From JBGANR01 sp044222225 (GTDB lineage: Bacteria; Actinomycetota; Actinomycetes; Mycobacteriales; Mycobacteriaceae), in NCBI GenBank assembly GCA_044222225.1, contig JBGANR010000024.1:1-64000 (forward strand): a stretch of DNA of 64,000 bases, in the 5' to 3' direction. The position numbers were made by a program, and so were the translations under genes. A model generated the notes under the pieces. The model did not search any database and had not been told where the DNA came from. It worked only from the letters and a program-made list of their open reading frames with translations. Below, piece by piece: positions 8,758 to 17,666 of the stretch. How positions within the stretch are numbered: position 1 is the first letter of the stretch; every line of letters begins with the position of its first letter.

Positions 8758-10533
8758 ATGGCGAGCACGAAGAGCCCGATCGAGGCAGCCGCGGTGACGT
8801 CCGCGGGCGCCGGCGCCGCGGTGGTCGGCACGGCACGGAAGGTCCCCGCACGTACCCGTCCCGGGCCGTCGCGGTCCGGCGGGCCGTTCGACGGCTACCC
8901 GCAGCGGCGCATCAACGCGGCGGCGTACGACGAGATGTTCGACGCCGGCGGTGAGGTCCGGGGGCCGTACCGCGGGCTGTTCCAGGCGATCGGCGACTCC
9001 GATTCCGCCGATCTCGCGGTCCGTGGCGAGGCGCTCGGCCGGGCGTTCATCGAGCAGGGGGTGACGTTCTCGCTGTCCGGCAAGGAGCGTCCGTTCCCGC
9101 TGGACATCGTGCCGCGCGTCATCTCCGCCGCCGAGTGGGCGCGGTTGGAGGAGGGCATCGCGCAGCGGGTGCGAGCGCTCGAGATGTTCCTCTCGGACGT
9201 CTACGACGAGCAGGCGATCCTGCGTGACGGCGTCGTGCCGAAGCGGCTCGTCACGAGCTGCGCGCACTTCCACCGGCAGGCGGCGCGCTTCAAACCGCCG
9301 AACGGTGTGCGGATCCACGTGGCCGGCATCGACCTCATCCGGGACGAGAAGGGCACCTTCCGGGTGCTCGAGGACAACCTGCGCTCGCCGTCGGGCGTCT
9401 CGTACGTCATGGAGAACCGGCGGACGATGGCGCAGGTCTTCCCGGATCTGTTCGCCAGCCACCGCGTACGCGCCGTCGGCGACTACTCGTCGCACCTGCT
9501 GCGGGCGCTGCGCCGCTCGGCGGCGTTCAACGAGACCGATCCGACGATCGTCGTGCTGACGCCCGGCCCGGCCAACTCTGCGTACTTCGAGCACTCGCTG
9601 CTCGCCCGCCAGATGGGTGTCGAGCTGGTCGAGGGGCGCGATCTGTTCTGCCGCGACAACAACGTCTACATGCGGACGACCGACGGCGAGCAGCGCGTCG
9701 ACGTGGTCTACCGGCGGATCGACGACGACTACCTCGACCCCATGCAGTTCCGGCCGGACTCGGTGCTCGGCGTCGCGGGCCTGCTCAACGCGGCGCGGGC
9801 GGGCAACGTCGTCATCTCCAGCGCCGTCGGCAACGGTGTCGGCGACGACAAGCTCATCTACACCTACGTCCCGGACATCATCCGCTACTACCTCGGCGAG
9901 GAGCCGAAGCTCGCGAACGTCGACACCCTGCGGTGCTGGCTCGACGACGAGCGCGAGGAGGTGCTCGATCGGATCTCCGAGCTCGTGGTCAAGCCGGTGG
10001 AGGGTTCGGGCGGCTACGGCATCGTCTTCGGCTCCCGGGCGAGTGAGGACGAGCTCGCGGTGCTGCGCAAGAAGGTGATCGCCGATCCACGCGGCTGGAT
10101 CGCGCAGCCCGAGGTCCAGCTGTCGACGGTGCCGACGATGGTCGGCGACGAGATGGCGCCCCGGCACGTCGACCTGCGCCCGTTCGCCGTCAACGACGGC
10201 GAGAAGGTGTGGGTGCTGCCGGGTGGGCTGACGCGCGTGGCCTTGCCGGAGGGCTCGCTCGTCGTCAACTCCAGCCAGGGCGGCGGCAGCAAGGACACCT
10301 GGGTGCTGGCGTCCCCGGCGACGACGAGCGCCGAGCAGGAGCTCGCGGGCGAGGAGGTGGTGCGCAGCCGGGATCTGCCCCCCGAACTGCGCGCCGAGCA
10401 GGGCCCGCGGCATCACCCGGGCATCGATGAACAGAAGCAACAGCAGCAGCAACAGGGATCCGTCGCGCGGCACCGTCCGTCCGCGGCCGGCGGCACGCCC
10501 GGACAAGACAGAACAGAGGGGGTGGCCCGATGA
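8758..10533 (+). CDS. Circularly permuted ATP-grasp protein
   Basis: A 591-residue protein of the circularly permuted type-2 ATP-grasp family (Rv2411c-like). Hallmarks are the PFPLDIVPRVISAAEW region, LEDNLRSPSGVSYVMENR, and LVVKPVEGSGGYGIVFG with the ATP-grasp loop. About 35 poorly conserved residues precede the core. The C-terminal 60 residues are low-complexity and include a Gln run (QKQQQQQQG). It probably ligates a carboxylate to an amine or amide. It heads a three-gene operon with an alpha-E protein and a transglutaminase, a conserved combination whose substrate is not known. The start is the ATG at 8758 rather than an upstream GTG. Confidence 0.9.
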   Translation: MASTKSPIEAAAVTSAGAGAAVVGTARKVPARTRPGPSRSGGPFDGYPQRRINAAAYDEMFDAGGEVRGPYRGLFQAIGDSDSADLAVRGEALGRAFIEQGVTFSLSGKERPFPLDIVPRVISAAEWARLEEGIAQRVRALEMFLSDVYDEQAILRDGVVPKRLVTSCAHFHRQAARFKPPNGVRIHVAGIDLIRDEKGTFRVLEDNLRSPSGVSYVMENRRTMAQVFPDLFASHRVRAVGDYSSHLLRALRRSAAFNETDPTIVVLTPGPANSAYFEHSLLARQMGVELVEGRDLFCRDNNVYMRTTDGEQRVDVVYRRIDDDYLDPMQFRPDSVLGVAGLLNAARAGNVVISSAVGNGVGDDKLIYTYVPDIIRYYLGEEPKLANVDTLRCWLDDEREEVLDRISELVVKPVEGSGGYGIVFGSRASEDELAVLRKKVIADPRGWIAQPEVQLSTVPTMVGDEMAPRHVDLRPFAVNDGEKVWVLPGGLTRVALPEGSLVVNSSQGGGSKDTWVLASPATTSAEQELAGEEVVRSRDLPPELRAEQGPRHHPGIDEQKQQQQQQGSVARHRPSAAGGTPGQDRTEGVAR

Positions 10534-11513
10534 TGCTCGCCCGCAATGCGGAATCGATGTTCTGGATCGGCCGGTACGTCGAACGTGCGGACGACACGGC
10601 CCGCATCCTCGACGTCGCCGTCCACCAGCTCCTGGAGGACGCCACGGTCGATCCGGACGTGACGTGCCGGCGCATGCTCAGCGTGCTGGGCCTGCCGCTA
10701 CCGCCGGACGGCGTGCCGCTCGACGCGCTCGCGCTCACCGAACGGCTGGCCTACGCCGACGAGGAGGGTTCGATCCGCACCCTCGTCGGCCGGGCGCGGG
10801 AGAACGCGCGCAGTGCGCGCGAGATCACCTCGAGCGAGATGTGGGCGTGTCTGAACACCACCTACAACGGGCTCGACGTGGCCGAGCGCAGCGCCCGGCG
10901 ACTGGGCCCGCACAGCTTCCTCTCCTACATCAAGAACCGCTCGGCGATGTTCGCCGGACTGGCCGACGCGACGCTCTCGCGGGACGACGGCTACCGCTTC
11001 CTGCTGCTCGGGCGGTCGGTCGAGCGCGTCGACATGACGGTGCGGATGCTGCTCTCGCGCGCCGGCGACCGCCCCGGCTCGCCGGCGTGGGTGACGGTGC
11101 TGCGTTCGGCAGGCGCACACGACACCTATCTGCGCACCTATCGCGGCGCTCTCGACGCCCCGCGCGTCGTCGAGTTCCTGCTGCTCGACAGACTGTTCCC
11201 GCGGTCGGTCTACCACGCGATCGTCGAGGCGGAGCGATCGCTGCTCGCCCTCGACGAACGGCCCGATTCGCGTGTCGGCGCCCGCGCCGAGGCGCAGCGG
11301 GTGCTGGGCCGGGCGCGAAGCGAGCTCGAGTTCCTCGATCCGGGGGTGCTGCTGGAGAATCTGCCGCAGCGACTGCTCGGATTGCAGGAGACCTGCCGCG
11401 AGTTGTCGGAGGCGGTGACGGCGCAGTACTTCTATGTGGCGCCGTATGTGACATGGGCCGACGCGCGGCAACGCGGCGCGGCTGCCCGGGACGAGGCGGA
11501 GGCGGATCTGTGA
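10530..11513 (+). CDS. Alpha-E domain protein
   Basis: A 327-residue all-helical protein of the DUF403/alpha-E family. It begins MLARNAESMFWIGRYVERAD, the invariant family start, and contains the SFLSYIKNRSAMFAGL segment. It is consistently coupled to the circularly permuted ATP-grasp protein and a transglutaminase and is thought to serve that peptide-ligation system, but no reaction is assigned. The ATG overlaps the previous stop (ATGA) and its stop overlaps the next GTG. Confidence 0.9.
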   Translation: MMLARNAESMFWIGRYVERADDTARILDVAVHQLLEDATVDPDVTCRRMLSVLGLPLPPDGVPLDALALTERLAYADEEGSIRTLVGRARENARSAREITSSEMWACLNTTYNGLDVAERSARRLGPHSFLSYIKNRSAMFAGLADATLSRDDGYRFLLLGRSVERVDMTVRMLLSRAGDRPGSPAWVTVLRSAGAHDTYLRTYRGALDAPRVVEFLLLDRLFPRSVYHAIVEAERSLLALDERPDSRVGARAEAQRVLGRARSELEFLDPGVLLENLPQRLLGLQETCRELSEAVTAQYFYVAPYVTWADARQRGAAARDEAEADL

Positions 11514-12358
11514 CCTGGCGGCTGCGAATCGTTCATTCCACGGGCTTCGCGTACACCGCGCCCGCGTACTCGTCGTTCAACGAGGCGCGTCTGACGCCGC
11601 GCAGCGACAGCAGGCAGAGCGTCATCGTCAGCAGGGTGGAGACGACCCCGCCGACGCGCGAGTACCGCTACACCGACTACTGGGGCACGGCCGTCACGTC
11701 GTTCGACCTGCACGCTCCGCACCGGCAGCTCGAGGTCAGGGGCGTCAGCGTCGTCGAGACGGATCCGGCGTCGGCGCCCGATCCGAACGATCTCTGCGGG
11801 TGGGACGACCTGAAGACGACGCCCGTCATCGACAGGTTCGACGAGTTCCTGCGGGCCACCGACTACGTGCCGGCGAGCAAGCGGTTGACATCGGTCGCCA
11901 AGCGGCTGGTCTCCGGCCGTTCGCCGGAGGAGGCGATCACCGCCGTGTGCCGGTGGGTGTACGACCAGATGGAGTACATGCCGGGGACGACGAGCGTGCA
12001 CACCTCCGCGATGCAGGCGTACAAGACGCGCAAGGGCGTCTGCCAGGACTACGCGCACCTGTCGCTGTTGCTGCTGCGTTCGGTCGGCGTTCCGGCGCGC
12101 TACGTCTCCGGCTACCTGCATCCGGATCCGGGCGCGCAGGTCGGCACGACCGTGCAGGGGCAGAGTCACGCGTGGGTCGAGGGCTGGGCGGGGCTCTGGC
12201 TCGGCTACGACCCGACGAACGACGTCCCGATCGGGGAGCGGCACGTCACCGTCGGCGTCGGACGCGACTACGCCGACGTCGCACCGCTCAAGGGCGTCTA
12301 CATCGGTGGCGGCGCGACGGATCTCGACGTCGTCGTGGACATCACCCGGCTGGCCTGA
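11510..12358 (+). CDS. Transglutaminase-like cysteine protease family protein
   Basis: A 282-residue protein with the bacterial transglutaminase N-terminal domain (about residues 1-90) followed by a transglutaminase/protease core. The catalytic triad is visible: Cys in KGVCQDYAHL, His in QSHAWVEGW and Asp in GYDPTND. The GTG at 11510 overlaps the alpha-E stop. It may cleave or cross-link the isopeptide or amide product of the ATP-grasp enzyme. A strong hairpin follows the stop. Confidence 0.92.
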   Translation: MTWRLRIVHSTGFAYTAPAYSSFNEARLTPRSDSRQSVIVSRVETTPPTREYRYTDYWGTAVTSFDLHAPHRQLEVRGVSVVETDPASAPDPNDLCGWDDLKTTPVIDRFDEFLRATDYVPASKRLTSVAKRLVSGRSPEEAITAVCRWVYDQMEYMPGTTSVHTSAMQAYKTRKGVCQDYAHLSLLLLRSVGVPARYVSGYLHPDPGAQVGTTVQGQSHAWVEGWAGLWLGYDPTNDVPIGERHVTVGVGRDYADVAPLKGVYIGGGATDLDVVVDITRLA

Positions 12359-12363
12359 TCCGA

Positions 12364-12392
12364 GTCGGGCGGCCGGCATCCGGCCGCCCGAC
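12364..12392. terminator. Bidirectional terminator hairpin
   Basis: A perfect 13-bp inverted repeat GTCGGGCGGCCGG / CCGGCCGCCCGAC with a 3-nt loop sits between the convergent transglutaminase and prpB genes. There is no clear T-run, but position and stability suit a shared terminator. Confidence 0.65.
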
Positions 12393-12405
12393 GCCGCGGA
12401 TCGCG

Positions 12406-13323
12406 TCAGGCGTCCCGGTTCCCGTCCAGCGTGAAGTCGTGGATCGACGCGTCGAAGGCGTTGTAGTCCTCGTATCGGACGAGTTCGTAGAGCCGAGCGC
12501 GGGTCGCCATCTCCGGGACGAGGCTCTGCTGGGTTCCGGTGTCGCGGATCGTGGCGAGCGCACGCTCGATCGCCCCGAGCGCGATGCGCAGCGTCGTCAC
12601 CGGATAGATGACGACGTCGTAGCCGAGGCGTTCGAGGCTGGCGGCATCGAGCAGCTCGGACTTGCCGAACTCGGTCATGTTGGCGAGCAGCGGGACGTCG
12701 ACGGCGTCGCGGAAGCGGGCGAACTCGTCGGCGTCGGCCAGCGCCTCGATGAAGATCATGTCGGCCCCCGCGGCGACGTACTCGCGAGCGCGGGCGACGG
12801 CACCGTCGAAGCCCTCGACGGCGCGCGCGTCGGTGCGGGCGCAGACGACGAAGTCCGGGTCGCTGCGGGCTGTGATCGCGGCGGCGATGCGACGTGCGGC
12901 CTCGGCGGTCGAGACGAGGGCCTTCCCGTCGAGGTGGCCGCAGCGCTTGGGATTGACCTGGTCTTCGAGATGGATGCCGGCGACCCCGGCCCGCTCGAAT
13001 TGGCCGACGGTCCGCGCGACGTTGGCGGGCTCGCCGAAGCCGGTGTCGGCGTCGACGAGCACCGGCAACGATGTGGCCGCCGCGATCTGCGCGGACCGTC
13101 CAACGACCTCGGTCGCCGTGGTGAGGCCGATGTCGGGCAACGCGAGATCCGCCGAGAGCGCGGCGCCGGAGACGTAGACGCCGTCGAAGCCGGCCTCCTG
13201 CACGGCGCGGGCGACGAGCGGCGAGAACGCGCCCGGATAGCGCAGCAGACGGCCGGCCGCCAACTGCTCGCGCAGCCTGCGGGCGGCGCTCGGACCTCGC
13301 CCCGGGCCGCCGCCGGCGCTCAC
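12406..13323 (-). CDS. prpB: 2-Methylisocitrate lyase
   Basis: A 305-residue TIM-barrel enzyme of the isocitrate lyase / PEP mutase superfamily. It splits 2-methylisocitrate to pyruvate and succinate in the methylcitrate cycle for propionyl-CoA. The active-site loop EDQVNPKRCGH carries the catalytic Cys, and VDADTGFGEPANVARTV carries metal-binding Asp residues. The GTG at 13323 overlaps the prpD stop. The first 15 residues are Gly/Pro-rich and may not be structured. No methylcitrate synthase gene is visible in the window, so prpC must be elsewhere. Confidence 0.92.
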   Translation of the reverse strand: MSAGGGPGRGPSAARRLREQLAAGRLLRYPGAFSPLVARAVQEAGFDGVYVSGAALSADLALPDIGLTTATEVVGRSAQIAAATSLPVLVDADTGFGEPANVARTVGQFERAGVAGIHLEDQVNPKRCGHLDGKALVSTAEAARRIAAAITARSDPDFVVCARTDARAVEGFDGAVARAREYVAAGADMIFIEALADADEFARFRDAVDVPLLANMTEFGKSELLDAASLERLGYDVVIYPVTTLRIALGAIERALATIRDTGTQQSLVPEMATRARLYELVRYEDYNAFDASIHDFTLDGNRDA

Positions 13324-14825
13324 GAGAAGATCCCGCCCGGAGTCGCGGGCGCCGTCTGAAGCACCGCATCCGGCACCCGGACGTTGAGCCGGCGCAGCTC
13401 TCCGGCGGGCAGATCGCGCAGCTCCCGGGCGGCCGCCAGGAAACGCTCCTGCTCGGCCGGCTCCACGACGCCCTCGGCGAGCGTCGCGAACTTGGCCTCG
13501 TAGTCGGCTCGCCCGAAGGGACGCGCGCCGAGCGGATGGGCGTCGGCGACGGCGAGCTCGTCCTCGATGACGCTGCCGTCGGTCAGGGTGACGACGGCCC
13601 GCGCCCCGAACGCCTTCTCGGCCGGGTCGGCGCTGTGGTAGCGGCGCGTCCATTCCGGATCCTCGGCGGTGGAGATCCGGCGCCAGAGGTCGACGGTGTC
13701 CGGACGCGTCGCACGCTCGGGCGCGTACGAGTGCTCGTGGTGCCACTCGCCGTCCTGCAGGGCGACGGCGAAGATGTACATCGCCGAGTGGTCGAGCGTC
13801 TCGCGCGACGCCGTCGGGTCGAACTTCTGCGGATCGCCGGATCCGGTGCCGATGACGACGTGCGTGTGGTGGCTGGTGTGCAGCACGATGCTCGCCACCT
13901 GCGCGAGGTCGCCGATCCGTTCCCGCAGCCGGAACGCCAGGTCGATCGGCGCCTGGCTCTGGTACTCGGCGCTGTGCGCCTTGGTGTAGCTGTCGAGAAT
14001 CGCGCGCTTGGACTCGCCCGGCCCGGGCAGCGGCACGGTGTAGACGGCGTCGGGGCCCGACAGCAGCCAGGCGATGACGCCGTCCTCGCCCTCGTAGATC
14101 GGCGCGGGTGCGCGCTCGCCGCGCATCGCCCGGTCGACGGCCTCGATCGCCACCTTGCCCGCCCACGCCGGCGCGTACGCCTTCCAACTCGAGATCAGTC
14201 CCTTGCGGGACTGCCGAGTCGCCGTCGTCAGATGCAGCGCCTGCGCCACCGCCTGGGCGATCACCTCCGGATCCAGGCGCAGCAGTGTGCCGATGCCGGC
14301 TGCGGCGCTCGGACCGAGGTGCGCGACGTGGTCGATCTTGTGTTCGTGCAGGCAGATGCCCCGCACCAGGTCGATCTGGATCTCGTAGGCGGTGGCGAGC
14401 GCTCGTACGAGGTCGTCACCGGAGCGGCCGAGCTGCTGGGCGACGGCGACGATCGGCGGGATGTTGTCACCGGGATGCGAATAGTCCGCTGCCAGGAAGG
14501 TGTCGTGGAAGTCGAGCTCGCGGACGGCGACGCCGTTCGCGTACGCCGCCCATTCGGCCGAGACCAGGGCGCCGGTGCCGAAGACCGTCGCGCCGTCCGG
14601 GTTCCGGTGCGCCAGGGCCTGCCGCCGTGCGACGGCGACGGGCCGCCGGACGACGGACGCCGCCGACACCCCGGCGTTGTCGATGATCCGGTTGACGATC
14701 ATCGCCGCGACGTCGTCGTCGACGGGCACCGGATCGGCGGCCACCGCCGCGATGCGGTGCGCCAGTTGATCCGCCGTCGGCAGGTGCTCAGCCGACGGGT
14801 ACGTCCGCACGAGGTGATCGATCAT
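13320..14825 (-). CDS. prpD: 2-Methylcitrate dehydratase
   Basis: A 501-residue MmgE/PrpD-family protein that dehydrates 2-methylcitrate. Conserved stretches include NRIIDNAGVS, VRELDFHDTFLAADYSHPGDNIPPIVAVAQ and AHLGPSAAAGIG. I chose the ATG at 14825 (MIDHLVRTYPS); an ATG at 14834 is equally open and would add three residues. It is the first gene of prpDB and is divergent from lepA, the two starts being only about 100 bp apart. No regulator is adjacent. Confidence 0.92.
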   Translation of the reverse strand: MIDHLVRTYPSAEHLPTADQLAHRIAAVAADPVPVDDDVAAMIVNRIIDNAGVSAASVVRRPVAVARRQALAHRNPDGATVFGTGALVSAEWAAYANGVAVRELDFHDTFLAADYSHPGDNIPPIVAVAQQLGRSGDDLVRALATAYEIQIDLVRGICLHEHKIDHVAHLGPSAAAGIGTLLRLDPEVIAQAVAQALHLTTATRQSRKGLISSWKAYAPAWAGKVAIEAVDRAMRGERAPAPIYEGEDGVIAWLLSGPDAVYTVPLPGPGESKRAILDSYTKAHSAEYQSQAPIDLAFRLRERIGDLAQVASIVLHTSHHTHVVIGTGSGDPQKFDPTASRETLDHSAMYIFAVALQDGEWHHEHSYAPERATRPDTVDLWRRISTAEDPEWTRRYHSADPAEKAFGARAVVTLTDGSVIEDELAVADAHPLGARPFGRADYEAKFATLAEGVVEPAEQERFLAAARELRDLPAGELRRLNVRVPDAVLQTAPATPGGIFS

Positions 14826-14925
14826 GCGCTCCATCCTCGCGCATGCTCGGGTGGAACCGGCACGAACGGCGCGTGCCGTCGACTGTGGGAAACTGGCGGG
14901 GCACCGGTTCCGCATCAACGCAGGA

Positions 14926-16776
14926 GTGAGTTCGATTCCCAACTTCGCCGACACGACGTTCACCGATCCCGCGCGGATCCGGAACTTCTGCATCATCGCG
15001 CACATCGACCACGGCAAATCGACGCTGGCCGACCGGATGCTGCAGCTCACCGGCGTCGTCGATGCGCGGGCGATGCGCGCCCAGTACCTCGATCGCATGG
15101 ACATCGAGCGCGAGCGCGGCATCACCATCAAGGCGCAGAACGTCCGGCTGCCGTGGAAGGTCGGCGACACCGACTACGTGCTGCACCTCATCGACACCCC
15201 GGGCCACGTCGACTTCACCTATGAGGTCTCGCGTGCGCTGGAGGCGTGCGAGGGTGCGGTGCTGCTCGTCGACGCCGCGCAGGGGATCGAGGCGCAGACC
15301 CTCGCCAACCTCTATCTGGCGATGGAGAAGGACCTCGAGATCATCCCGGTGCTCAACAAGATCGACCTGCCCGCGGCCGACCCCGACCGCTACGCCGCCG
15401 AGATCGCCCACATCGTCGGCTGCGATCCGGACGACGTGCTGCGGGTCTCGGGCAAGACCGGCGTCGGCGTCGGCGCGTTGCTCGACCGCGTCATCGAACG
15501 TGTCCCGGCGCCCGTCGGTGATTCGGACGCGCCGGCGCGCGCCATGATCTTCGACTCCGTCTACGACACCTACCGCGGCGTCGTCACCTACATCCGCGTC
15601 GTCGACGGCCGGATCGTGCCGCGCGAGAAGATCGCCATGATGTCGACGGGCGCCACCCACGAACTGCTCGAGGTGGGCATCGTCTCACCGGAGCCCAAAC
15701 CGAGCCGCGGTCTGGGCGTCGGCGAGGTCGGCTACCTCATCACCGGCGTCAAGGACGTGCGGCAGTCGAAGGTCGGCGACACCGTCACGTCGGCGCGCCA
15801 CGGCGCGTCCGAAGCGCTGGGCGGCTACCAGGAGCCCCGGCCGATGGTCTATTCCGGGCTCTACCCGGTGGACGGCTCGGACTACCCGAACCTGCGCGAG
15901 GCCCTCGACAAGCTGCAGCTCAACGACGCCGCGCTCAACTACGAGCCGGAGACGTCCGTCGCGCTCGGCTTCGGGTTCCGCTGCGGCTTCCTCGGGCTGC
16001 TGCACATGGAGATCACCCGGGAGCGGTTGCAGCGCGAGTTCGGGCTCGACCTCATCTCGACGGCCCCGAACGTCGTCTACCGCGTCGTCATGGAGGACGG
16101 CAGCGAGCGCATCGTGACGAACCCGTCGGACTGGCCCGCCGGCAAGACGCGCCAGACCTTCGAGCCGATCGTCAAGACGACGATCATCACGCCGAGCGAG
16201 TTCATCGGCGCGATCATGGAGCTGTGCCAGGCCCGGCGCGGCGAACTCGGCGGGATGGACTACCTCTCGGAGACCCGCGTCGAACTGCGCTACACGATGC
16301 CGATGGCGGAGATCATCTTCGACTTCTTCGACTCCCTCAAGTCCCGCACCCGCGGCTACGCGAGTCTCGACTACGAGGAGTCGGGCGAGCAGGAGTCGGC
16401 GCTGGTCAAGGTCGACATCCTGCTGCAGGGCGAGGCCGTCGACGCGTTCAGCGCGATCGTGCACAAGGACCACGCCTTCGCCTACGGCAACAAGATGACG
16501 ACCAAGCTCAAGGAGCTCATCCCGCGCCAGCAGTTCGAGGTGCCGGTGCAGGCCGCGATCGGCAGCAAGATCATCGCCCGCGAGAACATCCGCGCCATTC
16601 GCAAGGACGTCCTGGCCAAGTGCTACGGCGGCGACATCAGCCGTAAGCGCAAGCTGCTGGAGAAGCAGAAGGAGGGCAAGAAGCGGATGAAGACCATCGG
16701 CCGCGTCGACGTCCCGCAGGAGGCCTTCGTCGCGGCGCTCTCCTCGGAGGCGAGCGGCGAGAAGAAGGGCAAGTAG
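14926..16776 (+). CDS. lepA: Elongation factor 4 (back-translocating GTPase)
   Basis: A 616-residue translational GTPase. G1 is AHIDHGKST, G3 is DTPGHVDF and G4 is NKIDLPAAD. The LepA-specific C-terminal domain ends in VDVPQEAFVAAL and a Lys-rich tail. LepA acts on stalled ribosomes. The GTG at 14926 gives the normal start MSSIPNFADTTF, but the AGGAG touching it is too close for a standard ribosome site, so the exact start or a leaderless message should be kept in mind. A hairpin follows the stop. Confidence 0.96.
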   Translation: MSSIPNFADTTFTDPARIRNFCIIAHIDHGKSTLADRMLQLTGVVDARAMRAQYLDRMDIERERGITIKAQNVRLPWKVGDTDYVLHLIDTPGHVDFTYEVSRALEACEGAVLLVDAAQGIEAQTLANLYLAMEKDLEIIPVLNKIDLPAADPDRYAAEIAHIVGCDPDDVLRVSGKTGVGVGALLDRVIERVPAPVGDSDAPARAMIFDSVYDTYRGVVTYIRVVDGRIVPREKIAMMSTGATHELLEVGIVSPEPKPSRGLGVGEVGYLITGVKDVRQSKVGDTVTSARHGASEALGGYQEPRPMVYSGLYPVDGSDYPNLREALDKLQLNDAALNYEPETSVALGFGFRCGFLGLLHMEITRERLQREFGLDLISTAPNVVYRVVMEDGSERIVTNPSDWPAGKTRQTFEPIVKTTIITPSEFIGAIMELCQARRGELGGMDYLSETRVELRYTMPMAEIIFDFFDSLKSRTRGYASLDYEESGEQESALVKVDILLQGEAVDAFSAIVHKDHAFAYGNKMTTKLKELIPRQQFEVPVQAAIGSKIIARENIRAIRKDVLAKCYGGDISRKRKLLEKQKEGKKRMKTIGRVDVPQEAFVAALSSEASGEKKGK

Positions 16777-16790
16777 CCCTTCAGACGGTG

Positions 16791-16822
16791 GACGCGGGCG
16801 GGCCGGTGGGCTCGCCCGCGTC
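16791..16822. terminator. lepA terminator hairpin
   Basis: A perfect 10-bp stem GACGCGGGCG / CGCCCGCGTC with a 12-nt loop lies 14 bases after the lepA stop and before the 3' end of the convergent membrane-protein gene. It is a likely shared terminator. Confidence 0.6.
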
Positions 16823-16837
16823 GTCGTCGGTGGGCTG

Positions 16838-17530
16838 TCAGTACCGCCGGCGGCCGACGGCCTCGATGTACCGAGTGCTCGGCGTCTTCCAGGCGAGCAC
16901 GATCGCCAGGACGAACGCCGCCGCCGACCCGACGTCGAGTACGGTGCCGGCGCCGATGTTGGTCAGCGCGATCAGCGTGAACAGGACGCCGATGACGCCG
17001 AGGATCGTCAGCATGACGCGCGCCCAGTTCTTGCCCATCCGCAGGAACACGGTGAACACCGCGACGAGCGCCACGAAGAACAGCGAGACGCCGCCGGCGA
17101 GGACGAGACCGAACGTCGCGGCGGCCTCGGCGGTCTCCCGGGTGATCTCGCCGCTCTGCGCGAGCGCCTCTCGGACGACGGCCTCGCGGTCGTATCCGGC
17201 GATGTTGATGACGGCGCCGATGAGCGAGAGCGCCGCGGCGGCGAAGAACGCCTGGACGGAGCGGGTCAGCGTCAAGGGGCGCTCGTCGGCCGTCGTGTCG
17301 ACCGACGGGGGATGGGGCATCGGCCCGCCGCCTGTGGCCGGGAATCCGGAACCTTGGGGGTACCCGGAACCCTGGGGGAACCCGGAGCCCTGCGGCGGGA
17401 GCCCGGAGGCCTGCGGGAAGCCAGAGCCTTGCGGGAATCCGGAGCCCTGCGGCTGCGGTCCGGAGGGTGGTCGGTGGGGTGGCTCGCCGCCGGCGGGAGG
17501 CTGCCCGGAAACGGACGGATCGTCGCTCAT
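16838..17530 (-). CDS. Membrane protein with Pro/Gly/Gln-rich N-terminal repeats
   Basis: A 230-residue protein in two parts. Residues 1 to about 75 are disordered, rich in Pro, Gly, Ser and Gln, with six imperfect copies of PQGSGF. The rest has about four membrane helices with a central segment YDREAVVREALAQSG between the first and second. Such Pro-rich-headed small membrane proteins are common in mycolic-acid bacteria; the function is unknown. It is convergent with lepA and divergent from the nitronate monooxygenase gene. Confidence 0.75.
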   Translation of the reverse strand: MSDDPSVSGQPPAGGEPPHRPPSGPQPQGSGFPQGSGFPQASGLPPQGSGFPQGSGYPQGSGFPATGGGPMPHPPSVDTTADERPLTLTRSVQAFFAAAALSLIGAVINIAGYDREAVVREALAQSGEITRETAEAAATFGLVLAGGVSLFFVALVAVFTVFLRMGKNWARVMLTILGVIGVLFTLIALTNIGAGTVLDVGSAAAFVLAIVLAWKTPSTRYIEAVGRRRY

Positions 17531-17666
17531 GGTGTCTGACGCTATGTCCGAATCGGCCGGAGAGCAAACCGAGCCCGCGGGGCGTCGACGAATCGCGACC
17601 CGAGCCGTCGTATGGTCGGGACGGTCGGCCCGTGCCTCGGCCGCCGTTGTGCGTGAGGAGACGAGA

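Noticed and set aside
17340..17460. Tandem DNA repeat or satellite
   Set aside because: It is explained by the coding PQGSGF-type repeats of the membrane protein at 16838-17530.
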